Part shown: positions 7,455 to 16,027 of the stretch, piece by piece
How positions within the stretch are numbered: position 1 is the stretch's first letter
How the letters are laid out: each line of letters begins with the position of its first letter
DNA from: an uncultured Muribaculaceae bacterium
GTDB lineage: Bacteria; Bacteroidota; Bacteroidia; Bacteroidales; Muribaculaceae
Length of the DNA stretch: 48,779 nucleotides
Assembly: GCA_910576935.1 (NCBI GenBank)
Contig: CAJTKG010000021.1
Coordinates: 1 to 48,779, forward strand
Direction of reading: 5' to 3'
Made by a program: the position numbers and the translations under genes
The notes under the pieces: generated by a model
Database searches by the model: none
What the model saw: only the letters and a program-made list of their open reading frames with translations
Told to the model about the DNA's origin: nothing

Positions 7455-9006
7455 CTACCCAGTCTCCGTTTTGTTTTATAAGTTCGATCAGCCGCGGCAG
7501 CGCTTCGTCAGCTGGAATATTCCTGACGACACACTCCTTGCCTTTATAGAGGCTGACACAACCGGCGGCGGCGCCGACATAGCCGTAGTCGGCGTCGGCC
7601 ATCTCGCCGGGTCCGTTGACAATACAGCCCATGACGCCGATTTTCAAGCCCTTGAGATGTGAGGTGCCTCGTTTGACGGCCTGCAACACCGAGGGAAGGT
7701 CGAAGAGTGTGCGACCGCAGCCCGGACAGGCGATATACTCGGTTTTGGTGATACGACGGCGTGTGGCCTGGAGTATAGCGAGCTCGAGCGACTTGATTGT
7801 CTCGGACGGTAATGCCGGGGCTTCGATGGCGACAGCGTCGGCCAAGCCGTCGAGCAGAAGCGAGCCGAGGTCTACCGAAGCGGCGACCGTGAGTGTCTCA
7901 CGGTCTGTCACGTCGGGATAAGCCAATGTGACCAGAACTTTTGCATCGGGATTTTCGCTTAGGAGCGCGGCATAACGGCGGCGGATGTCGTCGATGCGGT
8001 TGCGCGCTGACGATCTGAGCTCGACAAAGCCCGCGGGTGTTTCGCCGAAATTGAAGTCTACGCCTGCGGCGAGCGGGACTTTCAGCCCGGCTGTGTCGCG
8101 GCAGACCCGTTCGGCCCGCGGGGCATCATCGGCCATGATGTAGTCGATATGCGCCACCAGAGCACGCGCCACAGGTATTTCATTTTCGGGAGCTTCGCTA
8201 AGCGACACCCTTATCGTGTCGCCTATGCCGTCGGCGAGAAGCGAGCCTATGCCCACGGCCGATTTCACGCGGCCGTCTTCAGCGTCGCCGGCCTCGGTCA
8301 CACCGAGATGCAGAGGAAAGGCCATACCTTCTCTGTCCATAGCCTCGACAAGAAGACGCACGGTCTCTGTCATAATAACGACATTCGAGGCCTTGATCGA
8401 GATGACAACGTCGGCGAATTTTTCGGCGACACATATGCGAAGGAACTCCATGGCCGACTCGACCATGCCGGCGGGGGTGTCGCCATATCGGCTCATTATG
8501 CGGTCGCTGAGCGAGCCGTGGTTGACGCCGATGCGTATGGCCGTCGATTTCTCCTTGCAAAGGTTTATGAACGGAACAAATCTTTCGCGCAGACGCCCGA
8601 GTTCGGCGGCATACTGCTCGTCGGTATAGGTCAATTGTTTGAATGTGCGGCCGGGATCGACGAAATTGCCGGGATTGATACGCACTTTCTCGACTTCTTC
8701 GGCGGCTGCAAAGGCTGCGGCCGGATTGAAATGTATGTCTGCCACAAGGGGTATGTCGCACCCGGCTTCGCGTAGACGGCTGCGAATTTCGCCGAGATTG
8801 CGCGCCTGAGCTACGCCCTGGGCCGTAAGACGCACGATGTCAGCGCCGGCATCGGCGATACGAAGACACTGGGCTACAGAGGCTTCGGTGTCGAGTGTCG
8901 CCGTATTTGTCATCGACTGTATCCTGATCGGATTATCGCCCCCGACAGTGGTGACGCCGATTCTGACCGGTGTGGTCACACGGCGTCTCGATTTATTGTC
9001 ACTCAT
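7429..9006 (-). CDS. ispG: 4-hydroxy-3-methylbut-2-en-1-yl diphosphate synthase
   Basis: A 525-residue iron-sulfur enzyme of the MEP isoprenoid pathway that reductively opens MEcPP to HMBPP. The N-terminal TIM barrel carries IRIQSMTNTATLDTEA, PLVADIHFNP and KVRINPGN. The C-terminal reductase-like part carries the cluster cysteines in ACPGCGRT and GVMGCIVNGPGE. A middle insertion of roughly 100 residues separates them, as in the long three-domain form of Bacteroidetes and plants; the protein is somewhat shorter than many Bacteroidetes homologues. Its ATG shares one base with the purE stop (TGATG), so translation of the two is probably coupled. Confidence 0.96.
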   Translation of the reverse strand: MSDNKSRRRVTTPVRIGVTTVGGDNPIRIQSMTNTATLDTEASVAQCLRIADAGADIVRLTAQGVAQARNLGEIRSRLREAGCDIPLVADIHFNPAAAFAAAEEVEKVRINPGNFVDPGRTFKQLTYTDEQYAAELGRLRERFVPFINLCKEKSTAIRIGVNHGSLSDRIMSRYGDTPAGMVESAMEFLRICVAEKFADVVISIKASNVVIMTETVRLLVEAMDREGMAFPLHLGVTEAGDAEDGRVKSAVGIGSLLADGIGDTIRVSLSEAPENEIPVARALVAHIDYIMADDAPRAERVCRDTAGLKVPLAAGVDFNFGETPAGFVELRSSARNRIDDIRRRYAALLSENPDAKVLVTLAYPDVTDRETLTVAASVDLGSLLLDGLADAVAIEAPALPSETIKSLELAILQATRRRITKTEYIACPGCGRTLFDLPSVLQAVKRGTSHLKGLKIGVMGCIVNGPGEMADADYGYVGAAAGCVSLYKGKECVVRNIPADEALPRLIELIKQNGDWVDESPENAC

Positions 9007-9515
9007 CAGTTGGTTTTAAATTTATAGTCTTTTATTTCGGCAAGTTTTGCATTTGCCTTCTCGATCTTATCGGCGAGAGACGCGCGATAGGCGTCATAAC
9101 GGGCAGCAAGAGCCGCGTCAGAGAGGGCAAGCACTCTCACGGCGAGAATGGCGGCGTTAAGTCCGGCATTTATGCCGACGGTAGCCACAGGCACGCCCGG
9201 AGGCATCTGCACGATAGATAGCAGCGCGTCGCGTCCATCAAGCGTGGAGTCGATCGGCAGGCCAATGACGGGTAGCGGTGTCATGGCGGCGATAACACCG
9301 GGGAGGGCGGCGGCCATGCCGGCTGCGGCTATTATGACTTTGACTCCGCGGGCGGCAGCGCCGTGGGCAAAAGTCTCTACGGCCTCGGGGGTGCGATGGG
9401 CGCTCAGAGCGTTCATCTCGAAAGGCACTTCCATATCTTCGAGAAAGGCGGCGGCCTTGGTCAGAATGGGAAGATCAGAGGTGCTTCCCATGATTATACT
9501 TACTGACGGTGACAT
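9006..9515 (-). CDS. purE: N5-carboxyaminoimidazole ribonucleotide mutase
   Basis: A 169-residue cytoplasmic enzyme of purine synthesis that moves the carboxyl group of N5-CAIR to give CAIR. The class I signatures are visible: GSTSDLPI near the N-terminus, the catalytic-loop SAHRTPE, and the AAAGMAAALPGVIA stretch. Length is typical for bacterial PurE. No purK is adjacent. It sits 24 bases after the PAP2-like gene and overlaps ispG by one base, inside the rpoN-to-M16 run. Confidence 0.96.
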   Translation of the reverse strand: MSPSVSIIMGSTSDLPILTKAAAFLEDMEVPFEMNALSAHRTPEAVETFAHGAAARGVKVIIAAAGMAAALPGVIAAMTPLPVIGLPIDSTLDGRDALLSIVQMPPGVPVATVGINAGLNAAILAVRVLALSDAALAARYDAYRASLADKIEKANAKLAEIKDYKFKTN

Positions 9516-9539
9516 GATTGGATTGATATTATGTTTATG

Positions 9540-10181
9540 TTATAATGAAAGCAGAATGAATTCGACGGCGAAACCGAGCACGGCGCCGGCACATACCTGG
9601 CCGAGAGTGTGACGCTTAAGTATCAGGCGCGAAGTGGCTACCAGGCCGACGAGCACGATGGAACCTGACACCCAGGCTGCGGCATTGCCTATGGCGAGAT
9701 GGCAGAAGGCAAGCCAAGAGACGATGCCGGCCAGTCCGCCGGCAGAAGTGGCATGGGCGCTGATTTTCCAGCCTAAAGTTATCAACATCGCTATCAACGA
9801 CGAGACAGCCGCACCGATAAAGAATAACGACAGCCACGCGGGGGCGTGAACGGCTCCGAGATATATGGCAGCCGCAATATAGCAGGCAATCGTGACCATA
9901 AACGGTATGAAGCGCTCGCGACGGTTTGATATGCTCATGTCGCTGACACGTCCGAGACGTATCATAGTGACAATCGTCGCCGTAGGGACGACGGCGGTTA
10001 TAAGGGCTATCATGGCCATGACGCCGAAGCGAATGCGCTCGGGGAGGATGTTGAGGGGCGTGATCCACAACGCCAATGCCGTGCCGTAGGTAGGGACGAC
10101 TATCGGCGAAAAGAAATCGCTGAGTATCTGGGCTGTGCGTTCCAAGGCGTTTTTATGTGGTTTGTTGCTGTCGTCTGTCAT
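9540..10181 (-). CDS. PAP2-superfamily-like membrane protein
   Basis: A 213-residue inner-membrane protein with five to six hydrophobic segments. Its second half resembles type 2 phosphatidic acid phosphatases: ISAHATSAGG occupies the place of the usual SGH motif, and SRLILKRHTLGQVCAG that of SRxxxxxHxxxD. The Asp of the last motif is replaced by Gln, which is seen in some Bacteroidetes members and may reduce or change phosphatase activity. It begins three bases after the rpoN stop. A lipid or isoprenoid phosphate substrate is plausible given the ispG neighbour, but this is inference. Confidence 0.7.
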   Translation of the reverse strand: MTDDSNKPHKNALERTAQILSDFFSPIVVPTYGTALALWITPLNILPERIRFGVMAMIALITAVVPTATIVTMIRLGRVSDMSISNRRERFIPFMVTIACYIAAAIYLGAVHAPAWLSLFFIGAAVSSLIAMLITLGWKISAHATSAGGLAGIVSWLAFCHLAIGNAAAWVSGSIVLVGLVATSRLILKRHTLGQVCAGAVLGFAVEFILLSL

Positions 10182-10184
10182 ATT

Positions 10185-11618
10185 TCAAAAATGTTTTCTC
10201 AGTCGAGCGACCGGTCGACCGAGTCGCTCGCGATATTTGGTTACGGTGCGTCGGGCTATGTCATAGCCGGCGTCGGCGAGCCGCTGTCTGAGCGCTTCGT
10301 CACTGAGGGGCCTGTGCTTGTCTTCGTTGTCTATTATTTTTCTCAACGCCTCGACGATCTCGTGCGACGACATGTCGACGTCTTCTTTGGGACGCTCGTT
10401 AAAGAACATCTTCAAGGGGTAGACTCCGTGACGCGTAAGGACATATTTGCCTGTCGTGGCTCGCGATATCACCGAGATGTCAAGGCCGGTGAGTTCGGCG
10501 ACATCTTTGATTATCATCGGTTTGATTGCCGAGGGGTCATCGGTTGCGAAAAAGCGTGGCTGTAGCTTGACAATGCTCTCCATAACAGCCATAAGCGTCT
10601 GCGATCTCATCTCAAGCATTCTGATGAAAGCGAGGGCGTCGTCGCGACGTCTTTTGATAAAGATATCGGCCTCGCGCCGGCGGCGGTCGGTCGACGGCGT
10701 GCCACTGTCAGGCAAGTCAAAACTGCTCTCGACAGCCAACTCGGGCGTACGGCTCAAAAGCGAGACCGTGGCGTGTCCGTCGCTGTCGACGTCGACGCTG
10801 AAGTCAGGCACGATGTGGCGCAGGCGGTCGGTAGGCGTCACCGTCTCGAGAAGAGAGCCGGGCTTGGGATTAAGAGTCGTGATAAACTCTATTGCTCCGG
10901 CAAGTACGTCGCGGTCTATACCAAGGTGTGAACGTATCTTGTCGAAGTGTTTCTTTGAGAACAAGTCGAACCAGTCGGCTATAATCTCGCGTGCTACCCG
11001 CGCTTCAAGCGAGCGTGGCACCCGATCGATCTGCAGCAGCAGGCAATCACGGAGATCAACCGCGCCGACGCCGGCAGGATCGAGGCTGCGGACACGCGCG
11101 AATACCCGCTTGACATCGGCGAGCGTAATATCCATGCCCTCGCGAATCTCGAGGTCTTCGACTATCTCGGGAAGACCGCGGGTGAGGTAGCCGTTGTCGT
11201 CAAGACTGCCGACGATATACTCGGCGACAGTCGTATCACGGCTGTCGAGATCGAGTTCGGCAAGCTGCTCTTTGAGAGCTTCATAGAGCGATGTGGCGCT
11301 ATCGGTGAGTACCGGTTCGTAATCGCTGTCGTCGGCCGAACGGTTGTTGGCTTCGAGACGATAGAACGGTATATCGTCGTCGCTGCCATAGTCGGCACGT
11401 TGAAGTTCTTCGGCTGTCTCGTTGAAGTCGTCGATGGATTCGAAATTGTCAGAGGCTGATTTCTCTTCGAGGGCCGGATTCTCGTCGACGGCACGACGGA
11501 CGGCATCTTCGACCTCGGGAGGCGTCATCTCGAGAAAACGTCCGAACATGACCTGACGCGGATTGAGCTTCTGCTGCAACCCGGTCTGCTGTGATATGTT
11601 TAGAGATTCGTCAGCCAT
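10185..11618 (-). CDS. rpoN: RNA polymerase sigma-54 factor
   Basis: A 477-residue sigma factor for -24/-12 promoters that need an enhancer-binding ATPase activator. The N-terminal activator-interacting region is glutamine/leucine-rich (SQQTGLQQKLNPRQ), followed by an acidic linker (about 40-95). The core-binding and HTH regions follow, and the C-terminus carries the RpoN box ARRTVTKYRERLG. The ATG at 11618 is preferred over a TTG four codons upstream. It is 21 bases downstream of the DUF3108 gene and leads a tight run with the PAP2-like gene, purE and ispG. No sigma-54 activator gene is visible in this window. Confidence 0.96.
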   Translation of the reverse strand: MADESLNISQQTGLQQKLNPRQVMFGRFLEMTPPEVEDAVRRAVDENPALEEKSASDNFESIDDFNETAEELQRADYGSDDDIPFYRLEANNRSADDSDYEPVLTDSATSLYEALKEQLAELDLDSRDTTVAEYIVGSLDDNGYLTRGLPEIVEDLEIREGMDITLADVKRVFARVRSLDPAGVGAVDLRDCLLLQIDRVPRSLEARVAREIIADWFDLFSKKHFDKIRSHLGIDRDVLAGAIEFITTLNPKPGSLLETVTPTDRLRHIVPDFSVDVDSDGHATVSLLSRTPELAVESSFDLPDSGTPSTDRRRREADIFIKRRRDDALAFIRMLEMRSQTLMAVMESIVKLQPRFFATDDPSAIKPMIIKDVAELTGLDISVISRATTGKYVLTRHGVYPLKMFFNERPKEDVDMSSHEIVEALRKIIDNEDKHRPLSDEALRQRLADAGYDIARRTVTKYRERLGRPVARLRKHF

Positions 11619-11639
11619 ATTCAACGTCAAACAGTCATG

Positions 11640-12398
11640 TCAATTTCCGTCATAGAGGCAGTGGACCTTACCGACAGGCAGTTTGCCTTCGAGTTTTATC
11701 GGTATGCGTCTGTCGTCGGCGCTGATCCAGGCGTCCATGTCGTCGGAGGTCTTCTTGGCCCCGTCTGAAGTGAATATAAATGTTATATGATAGCATTTAT
11801 AATTTTTCTTTTTGACGCTGACGGTCTCGATACCATGGTATTTTATCGACAGCAATTCTTTGCGCTTGCCCGAAAAAATATTTATGGTCAGCGTATGGCC
11901 GGGACGCCAGTCTTCGTAAGGCAGCGAGCGCATGTAATAGTAAGCGCTCAGCATGTCGACGGTAACACCCTCGGCATCAAGGCGACGGCGCTCGTCTTTG
12001 ACGATCTTGCCTTTTTTCTCGACACGGCGTTCGCACAGTCCGGTGACCGAGCCGTCGCCATTGTAGACAAATCTGACGACGTCGTGTTTGTTTTCGCCAC
12101 CTTCATGGGCGATTTTCTCGTAATACGTCGACCGGAAACCGTCACGGTCAATCAGGCCGCGCAGAGTGTCGCGCACCATGTATATCCTGTCGGCCCATGG
12201 CTCGGAGGCCGCCGTGAGCACAGCGGCATAATGGTCGTCGTGGACCTTGAGTGTCAATGTTGCGTGACCGGCCTGCTTGTTTATCAGGCCCCACTTATAG
12301 TTAACGCGATAAGGCAACGACTCGTCGGTAAAATCACGGCCAAAGGCAGCGGCGACAACCAGAGCGACAAGCGTCAGTGTGATGGATATTCGTTTCAT
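11640..12398 (-). CDS. DUF3108 exported protein
   Basis: A 252-residue periplasmic protein with a cleavable signal (MKRISITLTLVALVVAAAFG). The mature protein opens with the ESLPYRVNYKWGLINKQAG pattern typical of DUF3108, a beta-rich family of unknown function frequent in Gram-negatives. A later segment, DDMDAWISADDRRIPIKLEG, is the other conserved stretch. The ATG at 12398 starts the signal; a frame five codons longer exists. It lies 21 bases before rpoN and may be co-transcribed. No catalytic motif is visible. Confidence 0.85.
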   Translation of the reverse strand: MKRISITLTLVALVVAAAFGRDFTDESLPYRVNYKWGLINKQAGHATLTLKVHDDHYAAVLTAASEPWADRIYMVRDTLRGLIDRDGFRSTYYEKIAHEGGENKHDVVRFVYNGDGSVTGLCERRVEKKGKIVKDERRRLDAEGVTVDMLSAYYYMRSLPYEDWRPGHTLTINIFSGKRKELLSIKYHGIETVSVKKKNYKCYHITFIFTSDGAKKTSDDMDAWISADDRRIPIKLEGKLPVGKVHCLYDGN

Positions 12399-12464
12399 AT
12401 TTATTAAACACATAAACAGGCAGACGTGTTTGAACTGTCTGAATACGACTGCGGTTTATGGCCG

Positions 12465-12911
12465 TCAGACCGGTATTTTGATGCAGAGTTTGCGGTGATT
12501 GCCGAGGCCGATGTTTGGCGCATGGGCATCTTCGGGGAAGAATATGGCTATCTGGCCGACATTCACATGGAGCACGGTCGTGGCCGAATCGCCATAGAAG
12601 ATTATGTCGCTCTCTTCATCATATTTGTCACGGGGATAGTTGAGGCCTTCGACTGCGGCCCACCCTATCGACTCTCGACCTTTGAGGGGCACATGGATGT
12701 CTATATAACGGCGATGTGCCTCAAGAACGGCATTCTCACGCGGGCGAAGAGCGACTTCCTCGCTGTTTACACGTATACCCGTGTCGCCGAGTTCGACAGA
12801 GCCTTTGACAAAGTCGTCTTTTAGGTGCGCGCCGAGCCATTCGATCGCTTCGGCAATGGCGGGCGATATGTTTTTATATCTTTCTGCGTCTGAAATCTGA
12901 CAGAGAATCAT
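12465..12911 (-). CDS. YhcH/YjgK/YiaL-family (DUF386) protein
   Basis: A 148-residue cytoplasmic cupin-like protein. The conserved stretches are AHRRYIDIHVPLKGRESIGWA and ATTVLHVNVGQIAIFFPEDAHAP, whose His/Glu residues form the putative metal site. Members include E. coli YhcH (NanQ), which acts on sialic acid anomers, and EbgC. Length is normal. Here it lies between tdk and the DUF3108 gene and not in a sugar-catabolic operon, so the substrate is uncertain. A nonulosonate synthase is encoded further down the same strand, but about 10 kb away. Confidence 0.88.
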   Translation of the reverse strand: MILCQISDAERYKNISPAIAEAIEWLGAHLKDDFVKGSVELGDTGIRVNSEEVALRPRENAVLEAHRRYIDIHVPLKGRESIGWAAVEGLNYPRDKYDEESDIIFYGDSATTVLHVNVGQIAIFFPEDAHAPNIGLGNHRKLCIKIPV

Positions 12912-12932
12912 AAATTATGTGATGTGTTAAAC

Positions 12933-13586
12933 TCAAATATCTTCATTATTACCGGCCTCATCGTCGAAAAGAGGCAATACCGCACGCGAGCTCTGCTCGA
13001 TGCGTTTGTTACGCCAGCATTTGCGGCACACGGCGACATAACGGTCATCGCCACCGATCTCGACCTGAGCGCCTTCTTCGACAAAATCGCCGTTGGCATC
13101 GATACGCGCGTTTATTATGGTCTTGTTGCCGCAGTTGCATGTCGATTTTATCTCATCAATGGTGTCGGCCAACTCAAACAAACGCCGCGAACCTTCGAAA
13201 AGGCGACTCTTGAAGTCTGTGCGTAGGCCGAAGCAGATAACACTGCTGCCGAAATCGTCGACGACCCTCGAAAGCTGATCGACCTGCTGCTCGGTCAGAA
13301 ACTGAGCCTCGTCAATCAGAAACCAGTCGATGACGGTACCGGATTCACGATATACGTCCTTGACAAGCTCATAGAGGTTTGTGTCGTGGTAGATCCAACG
13401 GCATTCGCGCTCGATGCCGATACGCGAGCGTATCACATTGCGCGACTCACGGGTGTCGATAACCGGTTTGAGACACAAATAGTTGATATTGCGTTCTTCA
13501 AAGTTATATGCCGTTGTCAGGAGCAAGGCGGTTTTTGCCGACCCCATCGTGCCGTAACGGAAATATAGTTTACCTTTTCGATTCAT
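12933..13586 (-). CDS. tdk: Thymidine kinase, type II-like
   Basis: A 217-residue cytoplasmic kinase that phosphorylates thymidine for salvage. The P-loop is GTMGSAKT (12-19), with A where most family members have G. The lid and Mg-binding part is WFLIDEAQFL. Two zinc-binding Cys pairs are visible (CNCGNK and CRKC). The 3' end has a short acidic tail. A second ATG lies one codon upstream (13589); the long open frame above it, to 13775, is spacer. The variant P-loop also occurs in a branch of small TK homologues in Gram-positives and Bacteroidetes. Confidence 0.88.
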   Translation of the reverse strand: MNRKGKLYFRYGTMGSAKTALLLTTAYNFEERNINYLCLKPVIDTRESRNVIRSRIGIERECRWIYHDTNLYELVKDVYRESGTVIDWFLIDEAQFLTEQQVDQLSRVVDDFGSSVICFGLRTDFKSRLFEGSRRLFELADTIDEIKSTCNCGNKTIINARIDANGDFVEEGAQVEIGGDDRYVAVCRKCWRNKRIEQSSRAVLPLFDDEAGNNEDI

Positions 13587-13589
13587 CAT

Positions 13590-13879
13590 GCAGGCTCTGA
13601 AATTTTCTGTAAAGGTAATAACAAAAATCCAAACCGCCGCTTCCCGAATTGAAATTATATCAACAGAGTTTCGGCATCCACCGCAATCAAAAAAGATCTT
13701 CAGCTGACCACCGGCATAATCACAGCCCCCGATATAATGGGAAACCACTATACCGGGGGCAATAGCTTCAGTCATTCATATGTAACAGGGAATCATACAA
13801 TCATGGTACTTTTAGTCCATCAAACACTCCCCGCATAGCATTGTCGAGAAGCTGAAAAATAAATCAGGGGAGTCTATTC
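13590..13879. other. Spacer between tdk and the 205-residue gene
   Basis: No gene is apparent. It contains a strong inverted repeat at 13725-13760 and an AT-rich stretch likely to hold the tdk promoter. On the minus strand TACCTTTA (near 13607-13614) resembles a weak -7 box. Confidence 0.5.
13725..13760 (-). terminator. Hairpin, possible terminator of the PEGA cluster
   Basis: Arms GCCCCCGATATA (13725-13736) and TATACCGGGGGC (13749-13760) pair over 12 bases with a single mismatch. The hairpin lies about 120 bases beyond the stop of the minus-strand 205-residue gene. No clear T-run follows on either strand, so the terminator call is tentative. Confidence 0.4.
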
Positions 13880-14497
13880 TCAGTTAATAATTTCGACATC
13901 ATCAAAATCAACTTTGCATTTGCCGAAAGCAAAAAAGCCGAATCCGTTGGAGGTGATAGGGACATATTTGCACAATAGTGCTTGTACATCATTTACACGA
14001 AATTCAAGTTCACCTCCCATATAGATTACCTCTATATCCAGCGATGTGGTTTTCTTTCCTTTTTGGAGCTTGAACTGGTTTTTTTGCTGTCCGACGATTT
14101 TACCCTCTTTCATCTTGTAGAGCCAAGCGCAATCACCCTTTATCATGAACACAATGCAATTCATATCATCGAGGTAATCCAGGATTATTCCGAATTGTTT
14201 TTTACCCTCAAACTTTTCAACAGTTGCGGTACACTTGATGTCGAATCCCTTTGCCGGATCCATTGGCAGGAATGAGTGGGTGGCTACATTGGCGACCATT
14301 TCTGCTAATGGGGTGTTATTGTTATCTGATTTACTTTCCAAACGCATTACACCCTCTATGATATAGGCTTTGCCGAGGTCTGCGGAATACTCGGTCCACT
14401 GCCATGAATTGGAGTCGAAAGTTTCTTTCAACTGACTGAATGCATTGGTCGAAATCGAAACAACCAACGCAATGGATATGATTATTTTTCTTGTCAT
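13880..14497 (-). CDS. Exported hypothetical protein, lectin-like fold
   Basis: A 205-residue predicted secreted protein with signal MTRKIIISIALVVSISTNAFS. The mature part reads as one beta-sandwich: an opening ETFDSNSWQWTEY, a central KKQFGIILDYLDDMNCIVFMI, and a closing GFGFFAFGKCKVDFDDVEI. This is the usual layout of concanavalin-like or DUF1080-type modules. I do not recognise a specific family and see no catalytic residues. It lies 23 bases after the second PEGA gene and is AT-rich like it, unlike the GC-rich operons on either side, suggesting a recent shared acquisition. Confidence 0.75.
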   Translation of the reverse strand: MTRKIIISIALVVSISTNAFSQLKETFDSNSWQWTEYSADLGKAYIIEGVMRLESKSDNNNTPLAEMVANVATHSFLPMDPAKGFDIKCTATVEKFEGKKQFGIILDYLDDMNCIVFMIKGDCAWLYKMKEGKIVGQQKNQFKLQKGKKTTSLDIEVIYMGGELEFRVNDVQALLCKYVPITSNGFGFFAFGKCKVDFDDVEIIN

Positions 14498-14520
14498 TTT
14501 GTTATTAATGAGTATGTTTT

Positions 14521-15267
14521 TTATTTTTCTCCCAATCGAGTTTGAAATTCACTAATAAGCGGTTCAAACTCTTTCATGATGCGATTAGTTTCCATAAAGG
14601 ATTCTTCTTTGCTGCGGCTTTGCGTAGGCGCTATTTCGGATGTGAGTTTAATTTGGAATGTGAGTTCTCCTCCGATATTGGATTCCTTTATCGTGACCCT
14701 ATGCCTGAGCGTTTTCCCGGCCTCGATGTAATTTTTATAAAGCCACGGAGTTTGTATGAATCCCGATGCCATGTCGGACGTCAAAATTTCATCAAAATAT
14801 TTCAGGAGAACACTATGAGCCATTTTCCAGGCGTTGTCGGCGTTTCGTCTACCGCTTTTCTTATCGTCAGAATATAGTGATTTGTTGACTTTAACGGAAA
14901 AGAAATTATTAGCAACCGAGGATTCAGAAGTCTGTTTCAAGAGCATATCCTCTTTGAGTTTAATTTCTATGGTTTTACGTCCGTCATTCCCATAAACACG
15001 AGTGGTCAATGTCTCATATCCCGGAGCGGAGCATTCAAGTGAGATGAAGTCTTTTTTCTTAATCTTTACTTTTGCCGCTCCCTCTCCGTAATAAGATCCA
15101 TTGACTTTGATTGTCGCATCGGACGGGATAACAACAATTGTTATCTCCTTTTCCTTTCCCAAAAACTTGTTGATTTTGCTACCGACTTCATCTAATTGAG
15201 CCGAAGCATCAGCAAAGGCTAAAAGGAAAACTCCGATAAATGTTATTGCCAAACGCAACATAAGCAT
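14521..15267 (-). CDS. PEGA-domain exported protein, copy 2
   Basis: A 248-residue predicted periplasmic protein: a hydrophobic start (MLMLRLAITFIGVFLLAFADASA), a short linker (QLDEVGSKINKFLGKEKE), then a PEGA domain (about 41-105) with IPSDATIKVNGSYYGEG and APGYETLTTRVYG. The C-terminal half (about 110-248) is a second conserved module ending in SEFQTRLGEK. From the PEGA domain on it is nearly identical in layout to the gene just upstream, so it is a tandem paralogue. The start is uncertain: ATGs at 15267 and 15261 lie next to the upstream stop, while a longer frame reaches 15300. PEGA domains are associated with surface or wall proteins. Confidence 0.75.
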   Translation of the reverse strand: MLMLRLAITFIGVFLLAFADASAQLDEVGSKINKFLGKEKEITIVVIPSDATIKVNGSYYGEGAAKVKIKKKDFISLECSAPGYETLTTRVYGNDGRKTIEIKLKEDMLLKQTSESSVANNFFSVKVNKSLYSDDKKSGRRNADNAWKMAHSVLLKYFDEILTSDMASGFIQTPWLYKNYIEAGKTLRHRVTIKESNIGGELTFQIKLTSEIAPTQSRSKEESFMETNRIMKEFEPLISEFQTRLGEK

Positions 15268-15268
15268 C

Positions 15269-15952
15269 TTATTTTTCACCAAGACGAGATTGGAACTCAC
15301 TTATCAGAGTCTCAAACTCTTTCATTATACGATTGGTTTCAAGGAATGATTCCTCACGGCTTCGTCCTTGTATGGGAGCCATTTCGGATGCAAGTTTTAT
15401 CTGGAATGTCAAGTCGCCGCCAATGTTTGATTCCTTAATGGTGACCCTACAACGGAGTGTTTTTCCCGCTTCCACATAGTTTTTGTAAAGCCATGGCGTT
15501 TGAATGAAGCCCGAAGCCGCATCCGAGGTCATAATCTCATCGAAATATTTTAGAAGCACGCTGTGTGCCATCTTCCAGGCATTTTCAGAATTACGTTTTC
15601 CCGAGGGGTCGTCAGAGTAAAGCGACTTATTCACTTTCACTGAAAAAAAGTTATTGGCGACAGAAGATTCTGTTGTCTGTTTCAACAACATATCTTCTTT
15701 GAGCTTGACTTCTATGGTTTTTCGGTCGTCATTTCCATAGATACGGGTGTTCAGCGTCTCATAACCCGGGCAACTACATTCGAGCGACACAAAGTCGTTC
15801 TTTTTGATTTTGAGGACTGCGCTCCCATCGCCGTAGTAGGAGCCGTTAACTTTGATTGTAGCCTCGGAGGGGATCACGACTATCTTTATGTCTTTTCCCC
15901 ATGCGCATACGGCAAACACAGCTGCAACCAGCATTAAGCAATATCTTTTCAT
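15269..15952 (-). CDS. PEGA-domain exported protein, copy 1
   Basis: A 227-residue predicted periplasmic protein with signal MKRYCLMLVAAVFAVCAWG. The PEGA domain (about 22-85) has IPSEATIKVNGSYYGDG and CPGYETLNTRIYG. The C-terminal module includes VANNFFSVKVNKSLYSDD, FIQTPWLYKNY and a final SEFQSRLGEK. The downstream gene carries almost the same protein with an added linker after its signal. No promoter is obvious in the 40 bases upstream, and the gene follows the terminator of the 6S-like RNA, so read-through from there is one possibility. The function is unknown. Confidence 0.8.
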   Translation of the reverse strand: MKRYCLMLVAAVFAVCAWGKDIKIVVIPSEATIKVNGSYYGDGSAVLKIKKNDFVSLECSCPGYETLNTRIYGNDDRKTIEVKLKEDMLLKQTTESSVANNFFSVKVNKSLYSDDPSGKRNSENAWKMAHSVLLKYFDEIMTSDAASGFIQTPWLYKNYVEAGKTLRCRVTIKESNIGGDLTFQIKLASEMAPIQGRSREESFLETNRIMKEFETLISEFQSRLGEK

Positions 15953-15990
15953 GATTGTCTATTATGTGGTTCCCAGCCCCCAAGAACCAT

Positions 15991-16027
15991 TAAAAATGCA
16001 GAAGCGTGGAACTGTATGCCACGTCTT
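15991..16027 (-). terminator. Terminator of the 6S-like RNA
   Basis: On the minus strand CCACG/CGTGG arms (16019-16023 and 16005-16009), extended by a CTT/AAG pairing, are followed by TTTTT (15996-15992). This is a good intrinsic terminator placed just after the closing stem of the structured RNA. Confidence 0.6.

Noticed and set aside
12465..12911. YhcH gene as a true part of the nonulosonate unit
   Set aside because: YhcH relatives act on sialic acid, but here about 8 kb of unrelated genes separate it from legB, so a functional link is not supported by position.
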